64,000 bases of DNA from Sulfurospirillum cavolei (GTDB lineage: Bacteria > Campylobacterota > Campylobacteria > Campylobacterales > Sulfurospirillaceae), in NCBI RefSeq assembly GCF_000813325.1, contig NZ_BBQE01000005.1; one strand, written 5' to 3'. Shown one piece after another: positions 43,663 through 52,877 of this stretch. A program made the position numbers and the translations under genes. Each line of letters begins with the position of its first letter. Position 1 is the first letter of the stretch. A model generated the notes under the pieces. It was given only the letters and a program-made list of their open reading frames with translations, ran no database searches and had not been told where the DNA came from.

Positions 43663-44283
43663 ATGAAAATTACACTGAATCACTACACTCCGTTACTTAT
43701 TTGTGCAGACGCTATTCGTACATGTTGGCAAAGTTTTGATAAAAGCGATAACGGCGGCGAAAAGGATAAAGAGCTGATCGATCGCGTCGGCAATAAATTT
43801 AAACACGCTTCAACGTTGGAACATCTGGTTTACAATTTTTACATCGAAGGCGTTTCCAGAGCCTTGCTTCAAGAACTTGCGCGCCATCGTATGGCTTCGC
43901 TTTCGGTAAAATCCACGCGTTATACGCTAAAAGAACTCAAAAACGAAGCACTCTTTACATGTAAGGATTTTGAGCGCGCCCAAAAGTACCTTGTCCTAAC
44001 AGGCGTCGAAATGGTAGACGAAATGAGCGTTAAAGCACTTGAAAACTTGCGTTTGGTACTCAATGAAGGCATTAGCAACGATAAAGCCAAATACTGCCTT
44101 CCGGAAAGCTATAAAACCGAACTTACGTGGACGATTAACGCACGAAGCCTTCAAAACTTTTTAACGCTTCGAAGCGATAAAAGCGCTCTATGGGAAATTC
44201 AAAATTTAGCCCATGCCCTTTACGAAGCACTTCCCGAAGAACACCGATACCTCTTTAGCCTCAAAGAAAACGTATCACTTTAA
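43663..44283 (+). CDS. thyX: Flavin-dependent thymidylate synthase ThyX
   Basis: Makes dTMP from dUMP using folate and FAD. The 206-residue protein has the ThyX motif RHRMASLSVKSTRY (RHRxxSxxxxSxRY, about residues 74-87), and STLEHLVYNFYIEG before it. I chose ATG at 43663 (MKITLNHYTPLLI); a start ten codons earlier is possible but lies in the hairpin. Closed by a strong inverted repeat directly after the stop. Confidence 0.93.
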   Translation: MKITLNHYTPLLICADAIRTCWQSFDKSDNGGEKDKELIDRVGNKFKHASTLEHLVYNFYIEGVSRALLQELARHRMASLSVKSTRYTLKELKNEALFTCKDFERAQKYLVLTGVEMVDEMSVKALENLRLVLNEGISNDKAKYCLPESYKTELTWTINARSLQNFLTLRSDKSALWEIQNLAHALYEALPEEHRYLFSLKENVSL

Positions 44284-44285
44284 GC

Positions 44286-44311
44286 CTTACATGTCAAGAC
44301 TGACATGTAAG
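44286..44311. terminator. Terminator built from two copies of the ACATGT palindrome word
   Basis: CTTACATGTCA AGAC TGACATGTAAG: a perfect 11-bp stem with a 4-base loop, 3 bases after the thyX stop and followed by CTTTT. Each arm is itself an almost complete copy of the 10-base repeated word. It serves plus-strand thyX and could also serve minus-strand ruvC. Confidence 0.75.
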
Positions 44312-44342
44312 CTTTTAGCGTCAAAAAACCGATTAGTATTGA

Positions 44343-44807
44343 TTAAAGCCTTTGCGCATGCGTAATCGCTATTGCTATGGCATCGGTAATATCCAAAGGC
44401 TTAATTTCTTGTTGAATGCCTAAAATCTTTTTCACCATAAACGACACCTGTTCTTTTTGCGCTTTACCGTTCCCCGTAACCGCTTTTTTAACTTGTAAAG
44501 GAGTGTATTCGCTAAAATTGCCTTTGAGCTGCAAAATTTTAAGACTTAACGCTCCTCGAAATTGAGCCAATTTTAGCACCGTTTTGGGGTTGTACGCATA
44601 GAAAATATCTTCAATCGCCACTTCGTCTATCACATGGGATCGAAAGATCGTATCAAGCCCTTCGACCAATTCCACAATCTGATGCTGTAAAATTTTTTCC
44701 TTAATTTTGATCAGTCCGGCTTCCACTAAAATAAGTTTGCTTTTTTCTTTACGAAGCACGCTGTAACCGCAGTTTCTAGTACCTGGATCTATACCTAAAA
44801 TCACCAT
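44343..44807 (-). CDS. ruvC: Holliday junction endonuclease RuvC
   Basis: Cuts four-way junctions with RuvAB. 154 residues with the catalytic start ILGIDPGTRNCGYS (first aspartate), AIEDIFYAYNPKT (glutamate) and the closing DITDAIAIAITHAQ (aspartates). Located directly beside dnaA, divergent, as in Helicobacter and relatives, so the intergenic gap is part of the replication origin. Confidence 0.95.
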   Translation of the reverse strand: MVILGIDPGTRNCGYSVLRKEKSKLILVEAGLIKIKEKILQHQIVELVEGLDTIFRSHVIDEVAIEDIFYAYNPKTVLKLAQFRGALSLKILQLKGNFSEYTPLQVKKAVTGNGKAQKEQVSFMVKKILGIQQEIKPLDITDAIAIAITHAQRL

Positions 44808-44966
44808 ATTTTTGTCCTTTATTCACGTCTTTTGTCACAGTGTGAATAACTTTTTTCACATTATAGCGGCACTTGCTTTAACAAGGAACTAATAATAGTT
44901 TGGTTAAAATAAAACAAACTTATTCACATGTTATTCACGATGTGAAGACTTTTTTAAGGAGATTGA
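44808..44966. other. oriC: Chromosomal replication origin region (oriC) between ruvC and dnaA
   Basis: Five DnaA-box-like 9-mers lie in 159 bases: TTATTCACG (44819), TTATTCACA on minus (44841-44849), TTTTTCACA (44852), TTATTCACA (44920) and TTATTCACG (44931). An AT-rich stretch (about 44888-44918, AATAATAGTTTGGTTAAAATAA) between the two box groups could unwind. The boxes follow the TTATTCAC form common in Campylobacterota rather than TTATCCACA. In Helicobacter a second box cluster lies after dnaA; here only one weak box is seen there. Confidence 0.8.
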
Positions 44967-46292
44967 TTGTTAGCCGACACCGTTATTGAACTCTTAAAAG
45001 AAGAGATCTCTTCTTTAGAATTTGAACGCTACATCAAACAACTTAAATTTAACGAAAAAGCATCCAATTCGGATCAAATGGTTTTTGTCGCTCCCAATAT
45101 TTTGATTTCCAATTGGGTTAAAACCAAATACGCCGAAAAAATAGCCCATCTTTTTGAACTCAAAACGGGTAAAAAACCCGAAATTAAAATCGTACTCAAA
45201 GAACACCTCAAAACATCCAAAGTTAAATCAAGCTCCGTGGAGATGATCGAAGCGATTAAAAACGTTAAAAATACGATTTTAAATCCTTCCTACACGTTTG
45301 ATAGCTTCGTCGTCGGAAGTTCTAACCAATACGCGTATACCGCCGCAAAATCCATCGCCGAAAAACCGGGTATTATGTACAATCCCGTTTTTATCTACGG
45401 ACCGACCGGTCTTGGTAAAACCCACCTGATTCATGCGATAGGCAATTATTGTCAAACCAAAGGAAAAATCGTTATTTACGCAACGATCGAGCAATTTATG
45501 AACGATTTTACTTATAACCTTCGCAACCAGTCTATGGATCGATTTCGTGAAAAATACCGCAATTGTGATGTTTTACTTATAGACGATACCCAATTTTTAT
45601 CCAACAAAATTCAAACGCAAGAAGAGTTTTTTCATACGTTTAACGAATTGCACTCGGCCGGTAAACAGATCGTTTTAACATCCGATAAACCGCCTAAAAT
45701 GATCAACGGTTTGGAAGATCGTCTGAAAAGCCGTTTTGAATGGGGTTTAATCGCCGATATCGGACTGCCCGAGCTTGAAACGAAGATTGCGATTATTAAG
45801 AAAAAATGTGAACTTGACGGCATCAATTTAAACAGCGACATCGTCAATTACATCGCTTCCAATATGGGCGACAATATCCGTGAAATCGAAAGCGCTATTA
45901 TTAACCTCAATGCCTATGCCTTATTGATGCGCCAAGAAATTACGCTTGATTTTGCCAAAAACGTTATGCGCGAACAAATTAAAGAACGCCGCGAAAATAT
46001 CAGCCTTGAAGATATTATTCAAATTATTGCAAAAGACCTGAATATCAAACCGAGCGAAATCAAATCGACCAAGCGCAGTAAAAACATCGTCGAAGCCAGA
46101 CGTATCGGCATTTATTTAGCCAGAACCCTAACCCCAAATTCCATGCCTTCTTTGGCATCGTATTTCGGTATGAAAGATCATACGGCGGTTTCACACAATA
46201 TTAAAAAAATTAACGAACTAATCGAAACAAACGAAGCCTTTAAACTCAAAGTTGAAGATCTTAAAAATAAAATTTTGACCAAAGAAAAATAA
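44967..46292 (+). CDS. dnaA: Chromosomal replication initiator DnaA
   Basis: Binds DnaA boxes and opens the origin. 441 residues from a TTG start (LADTVIELLKEEISSLEFE) preceded by TAAGGAG. Walker A is FIYGPTGLGKTHLIHA (about residues 144-159), Walker B is VLLIDDTQFLSN, and the DNA-binding signature is MKDHTAVSHNIKKI near the C-terminus. The minor TTG start may keep its expression low. Confidence 0.97.
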   Translation: MLADTVIELLKEEISSLEFERYIKQLKFNEKASNSDQMVFVAPNILISNWVKTKYAEKIAHLFELKTGKKPEIKIVLKEHLKTSKVKSSSVEMIEAIKNVKNTILNPSYTFDSFVVGSSNQYAYTAAKSIAEKPGIMYNPVFIYGPTGLGKTHLIHAIGNYCQTKGKIVIYATIEQFMNDFTYNLRNQSMDRFREKYRNCDVLLIDDTQFLSNKIQTQEEFFHTFNELHSAGKQIVLTSDKPPKMINGLEDRLKSRFEWGLIADIGLPELETKIAIIKKKCELDGINLNSDIVNYIASNMGDNIREIESAIINLNAYALLMRQEITLDFAKNVMREQIKERRENISLEDIIQIIAKDLNIKPSEIKSTKRSKNIVEARRIGIYLARTLTPNSMPSLASYFGMKDHTAVSHNIKKINELIETNEAFKLKVEDLKNKILTKEK

Positions 46293-46449
46293 AAAGTTTT
46301 AGAGAAAAACGTGATGACATGTGAAAAACAAGAACCAAAACTTTCACTACAAAAAGCCCTATTTTTAGGTATAATGTATCTTGTTTTCACTCATTCAACC
46401 CAAACTACTACTTCAACTATTTTAATAAATAATTAAAAAAGGAGACTCA
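46293..46449 (+). promoter_or_regulatory. dnaA-dnaN intergenic region with dnaN promoter
   Basis: AT-rich gap of 157 bases. TATAAT at 46370-46375 (TTTTTAGGTATAATGTATC) is a likely dnaN -10. One DnaA-box-like TGTGAAAAA (46320-46328, minus strand) is present. This is the place of oriC2 in Helicobacter, but I see too few boxes to call a second origin half. AAAAGGAGA is the dnaN ribosome binding site. Confidence 0.55.
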
Positions 46450-47517
46450 ATGAAAGTTTCGATTAAAAAAAGCATTTTAGAAAACATTCTTCTCAATACT
46501 CAACCTTACCTTGAGAAAAAAGATTTGAGTCAAATCACTTCACATGTACTTTTATCGACGGAAGAAAATCAACTCGTTATCAAAGCAACCGACTATGAAA
46601 TCGGTTTGAGTTACCATACTCCCGAAGTTTTGATTAGTGCATTCGGTCAAGCTAGTGCGAACGGGAAAAAACTCTTGGATATCATTAAAAGTTTAAAAGA
46701 CGATGATATCGTACTTGAAACGATTAACGATTATCTTCACATTCAACAAAGCCATTCCAAATTTAAACTTCCGATGCTCAATCCTTCCGATTTCCCGACT
46801 TTTCCGGCAATCGACAATAAACCGAAATTTAACATCGACAGTGCAACCTTGGTACGCGCAATTAAAAAAATCGCTCCTTCCATCGATACAAATAACCCAA
46901 AATTTGAACTTAACGGTGCATTGATCGATATTAAAGACAATACGATTCATCTGGTTGCTACCGATACGAAGCGTTTGGCGGTCATGAGTATTGAACAACA
47001 AACCGAACACAATTTTTCGTTGATTATTCCTAAAAAAGCCATTTCGGAAATTCAAAAACTCTTTTTCGACGAAATCGAAATTTTTTACGACGAAAACACG
47101 TTGATTGCACAATCGAGCTATTTTACCTTCTACACAAAGCTCATTAACGGTAAATTCCCCGATTACGCACGTATTATTCCTAAAACAAAAAATTATTCAC
47201 TCTCGCTTAGCCGAGAGTTGATGATCGATGCAATTAAACAAATTGCAATTATTTCGGCGGAAATTAAACTCACGTTTCAATCCGAAAAGATTATTTTTGA
47301 GAGTTTAAACGACGATAATATTGAAGCAAAAACGGAAATCGATTTTCACACGGGACTTGAAAACGAAATATACCTTGCGGTAAACAGCCGTTACGTTTTG
47401 GATTTTCTATCCCATATCAAAAACAACAGTTTTACCTTAGGTTTTAACGATAGCGGTCTTCCTTTTACCTTAGAAAGTGAAAATTTTATGACGATCGTTA
47501 TGCCGATTATGATATAA
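46450..47517 (+). CDS. dnaN: DNA polymerase III beta subunit (sliding clamp)
   Basis: Ring clamp that holds polymerase on DNA. 355 residues in three repeated clamp domains; recognisable pieces are HLVATDTKRLAVMSIE and the closing LPFTLESENFMTIVMPIM, equivalent to the usual ...YxVMPxR/M end. Slightly shorter than E. coli (366) but usual for the phylum. It lies between dnaA and gyrB in the conserved origin order. Confidence 0.96.
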   Translation: MKVSIKKSILENILLNTQPYLEKKDLSQITSHVLLSTEENQLVIKATDYEIGLSYHTPEVLISAFGQASANGKKLLDIIKSLKDDDIVLETINDYLHIQQSHSKFKLPMLNPSDFPTFPAIDNKPKFNIDSATLVRAIKKIAPSIDTNNPKFELNGALIDIKDNTIHLVATDTKRLAVMSIEQQTEHNFSLIIPKKAISEIQKLFFDEIEIFYDENTLIAQSSYFTFYTKLINGKFPDYARIIPKTKNYSLSLSRELMIDAIKQIAIISAEIKLTFQSEKIIFESLNDDNIEAKTEIDFHTGLENEIYLAVNSRYVLDFLSHIKNNSFTLGFNDSGLPFTLESENFMTIVMPIMI

Positions 47518-47542
47518 GAATTATTAAAGAAGCGGAGAAATT

Positions 47543-49855
47543 ATGAGTACTTACGGTGCAGACAATATTAAAGTTTTAAAAGGCCTTGAAGCGGTTCGTA
47601 AACGCCCTGGTATGTATATCGGCGATACGAATATCAACGGCTTACACCATTTAATTTATGAAGTCGTCGATAACTCTATCGATGAGGCAATGGCGGGCTA
47701 TTGCGATTATATTAAAGTGGAATTGACGCGCGAGGGATCGGCAATTATTACCGATAACGGACGGGGAATTCCCGTCGGTTGGCATGAAGGCGAAAATATG
47801 TCCGCGGCAACGGTTGTTTTAACCGTCTTACATGCCGGCGGAAAGTTTGACAAAGATACCTATAAAGTGAGCGGCGGTTTGCACGGTGTGGGCGTTTCGG
47901 TCGTAAATGCGCTTTCGTCTAAACTTGTTGCAACGATCAAGCGTGAGGGAAACGAACATCGCCAAGAATTTGCGTGCGGTATTCCTCAAACTCCTTTAGA
48001 TATTGTTAAAACCACGAATCGAACGGGAACGACGATTGAATTTTGGCCTGATGGTACGATTTTTGAAACGACAGAGTTTCAATTTGAAATTTTGGCGCAA
48101 CGTTTTCGCGAACTTGCCTATTTAAATCCTAAAATTAAAATCGAACTTAAAGACGGACGTGACGGACGCGCCGAAACGTATCATTTTGAGGGCGGTATCA
48201 GACAGTTTGTTCTTGATCTTAACAAAAAAGAAAAAGTTGCCGAAGCGGTTCACTATACGGCAAGCGTGGAAGACGTAGAAGTCGATATCGCGATGATGTA
48301 CAATTCGACCTACAGCGAGATCGTGTATTCGTTTGTCAACAACATTAAAACCATCGACGGCGGAACGCATGAAAGCGGTTTTCGCGCCGGTTTGACGCGA
48401 GCTATTACCAATTACATCTCTTTAAACGCAGGTATCCGCGAAAAAGATGCCAAAATTACGGGTGATGACGTGCGTGAAGGTTTGATCGCTATTGTGAGCG
48501 TTAAAGTTCCCGAACCGCAATTTGAAGGTCAAACCAAAGGAAAGCTCGGTAGTTCTTATGTAAAACCGATTGTTCAAAAATTGGTTTATGAGCAATTAGT
48601 TAAATATTTTGAAGAAAATCCGATCGAAGCCAAAGCCATTATGAATAAAGCCCTTATGGCGGCACGCGGTCGTGAAGCGGCTAAAAACGCGCGTGATTTA
48701 ACGCGTCGAAAAGATGCCATGAGCATCGGTACGCTTCCGGGAAAATTGGCGGATTGCCAAAGTAAAGACCCTTCCATTTGTGAACTTTACCTCGTCGAGG
48801 GCGATAGTGCGGGCGGTTCGGCAAAACAGGGACGTGATAGGGTTTTTCAAGCCATTTTGCCGCTTAAAGGTAAAATCTTAAATGTTGAAAAAAGCCGCTT
48901 GGATAAAATTTTAAAATCGGACGAAATCAAAAATATGATTACTGCTCTTGGATGCGGTATCGGCGATGAGTTTAACGAAGAAAAATTACGTTACCACAAA
49001 CTCATTATTATGACCGATGCCGATGTCGACGGTAGTCATATTCAAACGCTCCTTTTAACGTTTTTATTCCGTTTCTTGCGACCGATCGTCGATAACGGTT
49101 ACGTCTATTTAGCACAACCGCCGTTGTATCGCTATAAAAAGGGTAAAAAAGAGATTTATCTCAAAGACGATACCGAAATGAATGCTTTCTTAATCGAGTC
49201 TGGTTTGGAAACGATGGAAATTGAAGGCGTTGGAACGCCGGATTTAATCGATTATTTTAAAATTATCGCAGCGTATCGCGGTATTTTAAAAGAGCTTGAA
49301 AAACGCTTTTCGATGATCGAAGTGGTTCGTTATTTAATTGAAAATCCGGATTTAATCTCTCTTCCTTCACACGAGCTTTTCGAAGCGATTAAAGCGTATA
49401 TTCAAAAAGTCGGATACAATTTATTAAACCATTATATTACGCCTGAGAGTCTTCATCTGTTTATTCAAACCAATGACGGCTTGGAAGAGTTACTCTTAGA
49501 CGATACTTTTTACGGCAATGCTTTATACGAAGAGGCACGTTATATTTACGGCAAAATTCAAGAGCGCGATTTTGACGTTTTTGAAGGACGCGATCCGATT
49601 GAAATTTTAGACGAAATTGAAAAAAATGCTAAAAAAGGTGCGTATATCCAACGCTATAAAGGTCTGGGTGAAATGAATCCTGAACAGCTTTGGGAAACGA
49701 CGATGAATCCCGAAAACAGACGTTTATTACAAGTTAAAGTCGAAGATGCCGAACTTGCAAGCGAAACCTTTACGCTTTTCATGGGCGATGAAGTCGAACC
49801 GCGCCGACAATATATTCAAGATCATGCCAAAGACGTTAAACACTTGGACGTTTAA
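47543..49855 (+). CDS. gyrB: DNA gyrase subunit B
   Basis: ATPase half of gyrase, introducing negative supercoils. 770 residues: GHKL ATPase (VVDNSIDEAMAGYCDY, ITDNGRGIPVG, GGLHGVGVSVVNAL), transducer, and TOPRIM with LVEGDSAGGSAKQGRDR and TDADVDGSHIQTLLL. The C-terminus has YKGLGEMNPEQLWETTM. Its TAA overlaps the ATG of the next gene (TAATG), so the regulator-like protein downstream is translated with it. Confidence 0.97.
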   Translation: MSTYGADNIKVLKGLEAVRKRPGMYIGDTNINGLHHLIYEVVDNSIDEAMAGYCDYIKVELTREGSAIITDNGRGIPVGWHEGENMSAATVVLTVLHAGGKFDKDTYKVSGGLHGVGVSVVNALSSKLVATIKREGNEHRQEFACGIPQTPLDIVKTTNRTGTTIEFWPDGTIFETTEFQFEILAQRFRELAYLNPKIKIELKDGRDGRAETYHFEGGIRQFVLDLNKKEKVAEAVHYTASVEDVEVDIAMMYNSTYSEIVYSFVNNIKTIDGGTHESGFRAGLTRAITNYISLNAGIREKDAKITGDDVREGLIAIVSVKVPEPQFEGQTKGKLGSSYVKPIVQKLVYEQLVKYFEENPIEAKAIMNKALMAARGREAAKNARDLTRRKDAMSIGTLPGKLADCQSKDPSICELYLVEGDSAGGSAKQGRDRVFQAILPLKGKILNVEKSRLDKILKSDEIKNMITALGCGIGDEFNEEKLRYHKLIIMTDADVDGSHIQTLLLTFLFRFLRPIVDNGYVYLAQPPLYRYKKGKKEIYLKDDTEMNAFLIESGLETMEIEGVGTPDLIDYFKIIAAYRGILKELEKRFSMIEVVRYLIENPDLISLPSHELFEAIKAYIQKVGYNLLNHYITPESLHLFIQTNDGLEELLLDDTFYGNALYEEARYIYGKIQERDFDVFEGRDPIEILDEIEKNAKKGAYIQRYKGLGEMNPEQLWETTMNPENRRLLQVKVEDAELASETFTLFMGDEVEPRRQYIQDHAKDVKHLDV

Positions 49856-51270
49856 TGCTCTATTCAGAGATTAAGGAAAGAGAAAATCGATTTATTACCG
49901 CCTTAAAAATCGCTTTTCCTTTTCTTCTTCTCTTGGGTATATTTTTTCATGCATCACAGCTTTTTAAGCACGATACGCTCAATTTTATTCTTCTAATTTT
50001 ATTAATTCCCGTTTACGTGTATTACACGGTTTATTTGATCTATTACGGTTTTCAAACGACGCTGATCGATCCGATTACTAAAACATTTAATCGAACAAAA
50101 ATTCTCTCAAAAATTGAAAAGATCAAACAAAAAGATCAAACACTGATCGTTTTGTTACATGTCAAAAATTTGAGCGATATTAACGATCGCTACGGCTTTA
50201 ATAACGGCGATAACGTTTTGAAAAAATTGATTGAAAAATTACAAGCGTTTTTGATTGAACATCATTTAAAAAACGTACCGATCGGTCGTTACAGTAACAG
50301 TATGTTTCTTTTTTATACGCGTTATTCTTCTTCGGAATTGAAACACTTTATGATGCTTTTTACGAAAAGCATTCAAAATGCCGGTATCGACAATATCGAA
50401 GTTAAGATCGATTTTGCGATGATCGGAGCACATTACGACGAATCGACGGAAAATATCATTGAAAAATTGATTTTATTGAGTGAAGAAACCGATAAAAAAG
50501 AAGAAGAAAAGGTAGTATTAAAGCCCGATGCAATGAATAAAATGATTGTTCATGCCATTCAAGAAAACCGTCTTTTTTTTAAATATCAACCCTGCGTAAA
50601 ATACGACGACCGTTCCCAAAAACTGTATGAAATTTTAACGCGTATCGATTTACAAGAACAAGGCATCCTTAGTAAACAGCAAATTCAACGTATCGTCAAC
50701 CATGCGGGATATGAAAAAGAGTTTGACGAAAAAGTTTTTGGATTGCTTTTAGAAGAGTTAAAACCGCTTTTAGAACAAAGTGATGCATTATTTTGCATTG
50801 AAATTTCGCCGGTTTCGCTGCGAAATACCGCTTTTAAGCGTTACCTTCAAACGCTTTTTAAACGTCTCAAAATCGATCCGAATCGTTTTATTCTTGAAAT
50901 TATCGAAAAAAAAAGTTATGAAGAGATGGGGCGTTTTAATGAAATTGTTAAAAGTTACCGAGAACTCGGTTTTAAAATTGCACTTGGAAATTTCGGCGGG
51001 AATAACGCGAGTATCGAGTATTTGAAATATCTTACGGTTGATTGGATAAAATTCGATATTGAATTTACCAAAAATATCGAAGCGGATACATACCGTGTTT
51101 TGCTCAAGCATTATATTGAGCTGGCAAGGTCGCTTCACATACGGACTATGATAAAATTTGTCGATAAAAAGGCTCTTTTTGAAAAAGCAAAAGCGTACGA
51201 GCCTGATTTTATACAGGGGTTTTATATCTCAAAGCCCAAAACTATAGGAGAAATAGATGAAATACGGTGA
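49855..51270 (+). CDS. Degenerate GGDEF-EAL membrane protein
   Basis: A 471-residue protein with two membrane helices (about residues 15-32 and 41-63), a GGDEF-like domain (DPITKTFNRTKILSKIEKIK; the catalytic GGDEF position reads GRYSNSMFLF) and an EAL-like domain. In the EAL part the motif reads YEILTRID instead of xEALLRW, and the later DDFG motif reads LGNFGGNNASIEYL. Key metal ligands are therefore missing in both, so it is probably neither a cyclase nor a phosphodiesterase, but a c-di-GMP sensor or a protein-interaction scaffold. Cotranscribed with gyrB and queF, close to the origin. Confidence 0.8.
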   Translation: MLYSEIKERENRFITALKIAFPFLLLLGIFFHASQLFKHDTLNFILLILLIPVYVYYTVYLIYYGFQTTLIDPITKTFNRTKILSKIEKIKQKDQTLIVLLHVKNLSDINDRYGFNNGDNVLKKLIEKLQAFLIEHHLKNVPIGRYSNSMFLFYTRYSSSELKHFMMLFTKSIQNAGIDNIEVKIDFAMIGAHYDESTENIIEKLILLSEETDKKEEEKVVLKPDAMNKMIVHAIQENRLFFKYQPCVKYDDRSQKLYEILTRIDLQEQGILSKQQIQRIVNHAGYEKEFDEKVFGLLLEELKPLLEQSDALFCIEISPVSLRNTAFKRYLQTLFKRLKIDPNRFILEIIEKKSYEEMGRFNEIVKSYRELGFKIALGNFGGNNASIEYLKYLTVDWIKFDIEFTKNIEADTYRVLLKHYIELARSLHIRTMIKFVDKKALFEKAKAYEPDFIQGFYISKPKTIGEIDEIR

Positions 51271-51652
51271 AAAAATTATTAAAGAGTTCGATATTGAAAA
51301 AGATTTGGAAATTTGGCCGAATCAACACACAAAAAATTACGTCATTAAATTGACCTTGCCGGAGTTTTGTTGTTTGTGTCCGCGAAGCGGTTACCCTGAT
51401 TTTGCAACGATTTACATCGATTATATTCCAAACGAATGGGTGGTAGAGCTCAAAGCTATCAAACTTTACATCAACAGTTTTATGAATCGTAATATTAGCC
51501 ATGAAAATTCGGCGAATGAAATTTACGATCTTTTAGACACTAAACTCAAACCAAAGTGGCTCAAAGTCGTTGCCGATTTTAATCCGCGCGGAAACGTTCA
51601 TACCGTTATCGAGATCGATTCTAAAGTCGTACGAAACGAGAGCACATGTTAA
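51257..51652 (+). CDS. queF: NADPH-dependent 7-cyano-7-deazaguanine reductase QueF
   Basis: Reduces preQ0 to preQ1 for queuosine in tRNA. 131 residues, the short unimodular type. The catalytic cysteine is in CCLCPRSGYPDFATIYIDY and the QueF motif region reads VVELKAIKLYINSFMNR. FNPRGNVHTVIEID closes the tunnel fold. It starts 14 bases inside the upstream gene and overlaps the HD gene start by 7 bases. Confidence 0.95.
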   Translation: MKYGEKIIKEFDIEKDLEIWPNQHTKNYVIKLTLPEFCCLCPRSGYPDFATIYIDYIPNEWVVELKAIKLYINSFMNRNISHENSANEIYDLLDTKLKPKWLKVVADFNPRGNVHTVIEIDSKVVRNESTC

Positions 51653-52857
51653 ATCCGAAACTCATCGAACAATTTTTCGGCGCGGCGTCTATTCAACGTT
51701 GGAACGACTATCCGCGTATGGTGGAGCTGGTGGAGCTCGATAAACAAGCACACAAGTTTATTATCGCTTATTTCGTTGCAAAAATGGAAGGTGATGAAAG
51801 TATCGATATGCGTTCGTTGATTGAAGCGGGTATTTTTGAATTTTTACGCCGTGTGGTCGTGACCGATATTCGTCCGGACGTCTTTCGAAGGGCGCTTCAA
51901 AAAAAAGAAAAAGAGATTAATACGTGGGTGCTTTCCCAACTATACGATTCACTCAATGAAATTGAAAACGGAGCGTTTTACCGACGGTTTGAGACGTATA
52001 TCGGCGATAGTTCCATGTATAAAAAAGAGCGTTTTATTTTGAAAGCGGCTTCTTACATGTCAACGCGTTGGGAATTTTCGATCGTGTATCAGACGAGCCA
52101 ATTTTTAAACAATATCGACCGTGTTAAAGAAGCGGTCGAAGAGGAAATTGAGGATTATTACGAGCTGATTAGCATTCGAAAAATGGCGATGAATAAGAAA
52201 ATTTCGAAAGTAATCGATCTAAGCGGACGTCTTCGTTTTCAAAAACGTTGGGCGCAAACGCCGCGCATTCCCGAAACGTCCGTTTTGGGACACATGCTCA
52301 TCGTTGCGATTTTGGGTTATTTTTATTCGCTCTCTGCCAAAGCGTGTGACACCCGTTTGGTCAATAACTTTTTTTGTGCCCTGTTTCACGATCTTCCCGA
52401 AGCTTTGACGCGCGATATTATCTCTCCGGTCAAATATTCCGTGAGCGGTTTGGACGACATTATCAGTGAATTTGAAATTAAGATGATCGAAGAAGAGATC
52501 CTGCCGAATTTACCCGAGGGTTTGCTCAAAGAGTTTAAGTATTTGCTCGGTTTGTACGGCGACAACCATAAAGACGAATTTATGAATCGCATTTTCGAGC
52601 ATGAAATAACGGCGATCGACGATCCTTGCGAATACAACGAAGACCGATTTCAAACCATCGACGGTAAAGCACTTAAAAATTGCGATAATTTAGCCGCATT
52701 TATTGAAGCCACGCTTTCGATTTCGCACGGCGTCAAATCCAAAGAGTTAATCCAAGGTAAAGAACATATTCGTCAAAAGCTCAAAGAAAAAGGGAAAATG
52801 GGCAATGCCGATTTTTACGAGTTGGCATTGGAAATCGAAAACTATTTTGGAGCGTAA
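51646..52857 (+). CDS. HD-domain hydrolase-like protein
   Basis: A 403-residue cytoplasmic protein. The C-terminal half is an HD domain: PETSVLGHMLIVAILGYFY (first His), NFFCALFHDLPEALTRDII (HD pair), and ITAIDDPCEYNED later. The N-terminal ~200 residues are helical and unassigned. It resembles YfbR/HD_3-type phosphohydrolases annotated widely in Campylobacterota; a nucleotide is a plausible substrate, but this is inference. End of the gyrB-EAL-queF-HD series. Confidence 0.8.
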   Translation: MLNPKLIEQFFGAASIQRWNDYPRMVELVELDKQAHKFIIAYFVAKMEGDESIDMRSLIEAGIFEFLRRVVVTDIRPDVFRRALQKKEKEINTWVLSQLYDSLNEIENGAFYRRFETYIGDSSMYKKERFILKAASYMSTRWEFSIVYQTSQFLNNIDRVKEAVEEEIEDYYELISIRKMAMNKKISKVIDLSGRLRFQKRWAQTPRIPETSVLGHMLIVAILGYFYSLSAKACDTRLVNNFFCALFHDLPEALTRDIISPVKYSVSGLDDIISEFEIKMIEEEILPNLPEGLLKEFKYLLGLYGDNHKDEFMNRIFEHEITAIDDPCEYNEDRFQTIDGKALKNCDNLAAFIEATLSISHGVKSKELIQGKEHIRQKLKEKGKMGNADFYELALEIENYFGA

Positions 52858-52877
52858 AAGAAATATAAAATAAAAAA

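Noticed and set aside
46293..46449. Second half of a bipartite origin (oriC2)
   Set aside because: Only one weak DnaA-box-like 9-mer was found; not enough to call, although the place matches Helicobacter oriC2.
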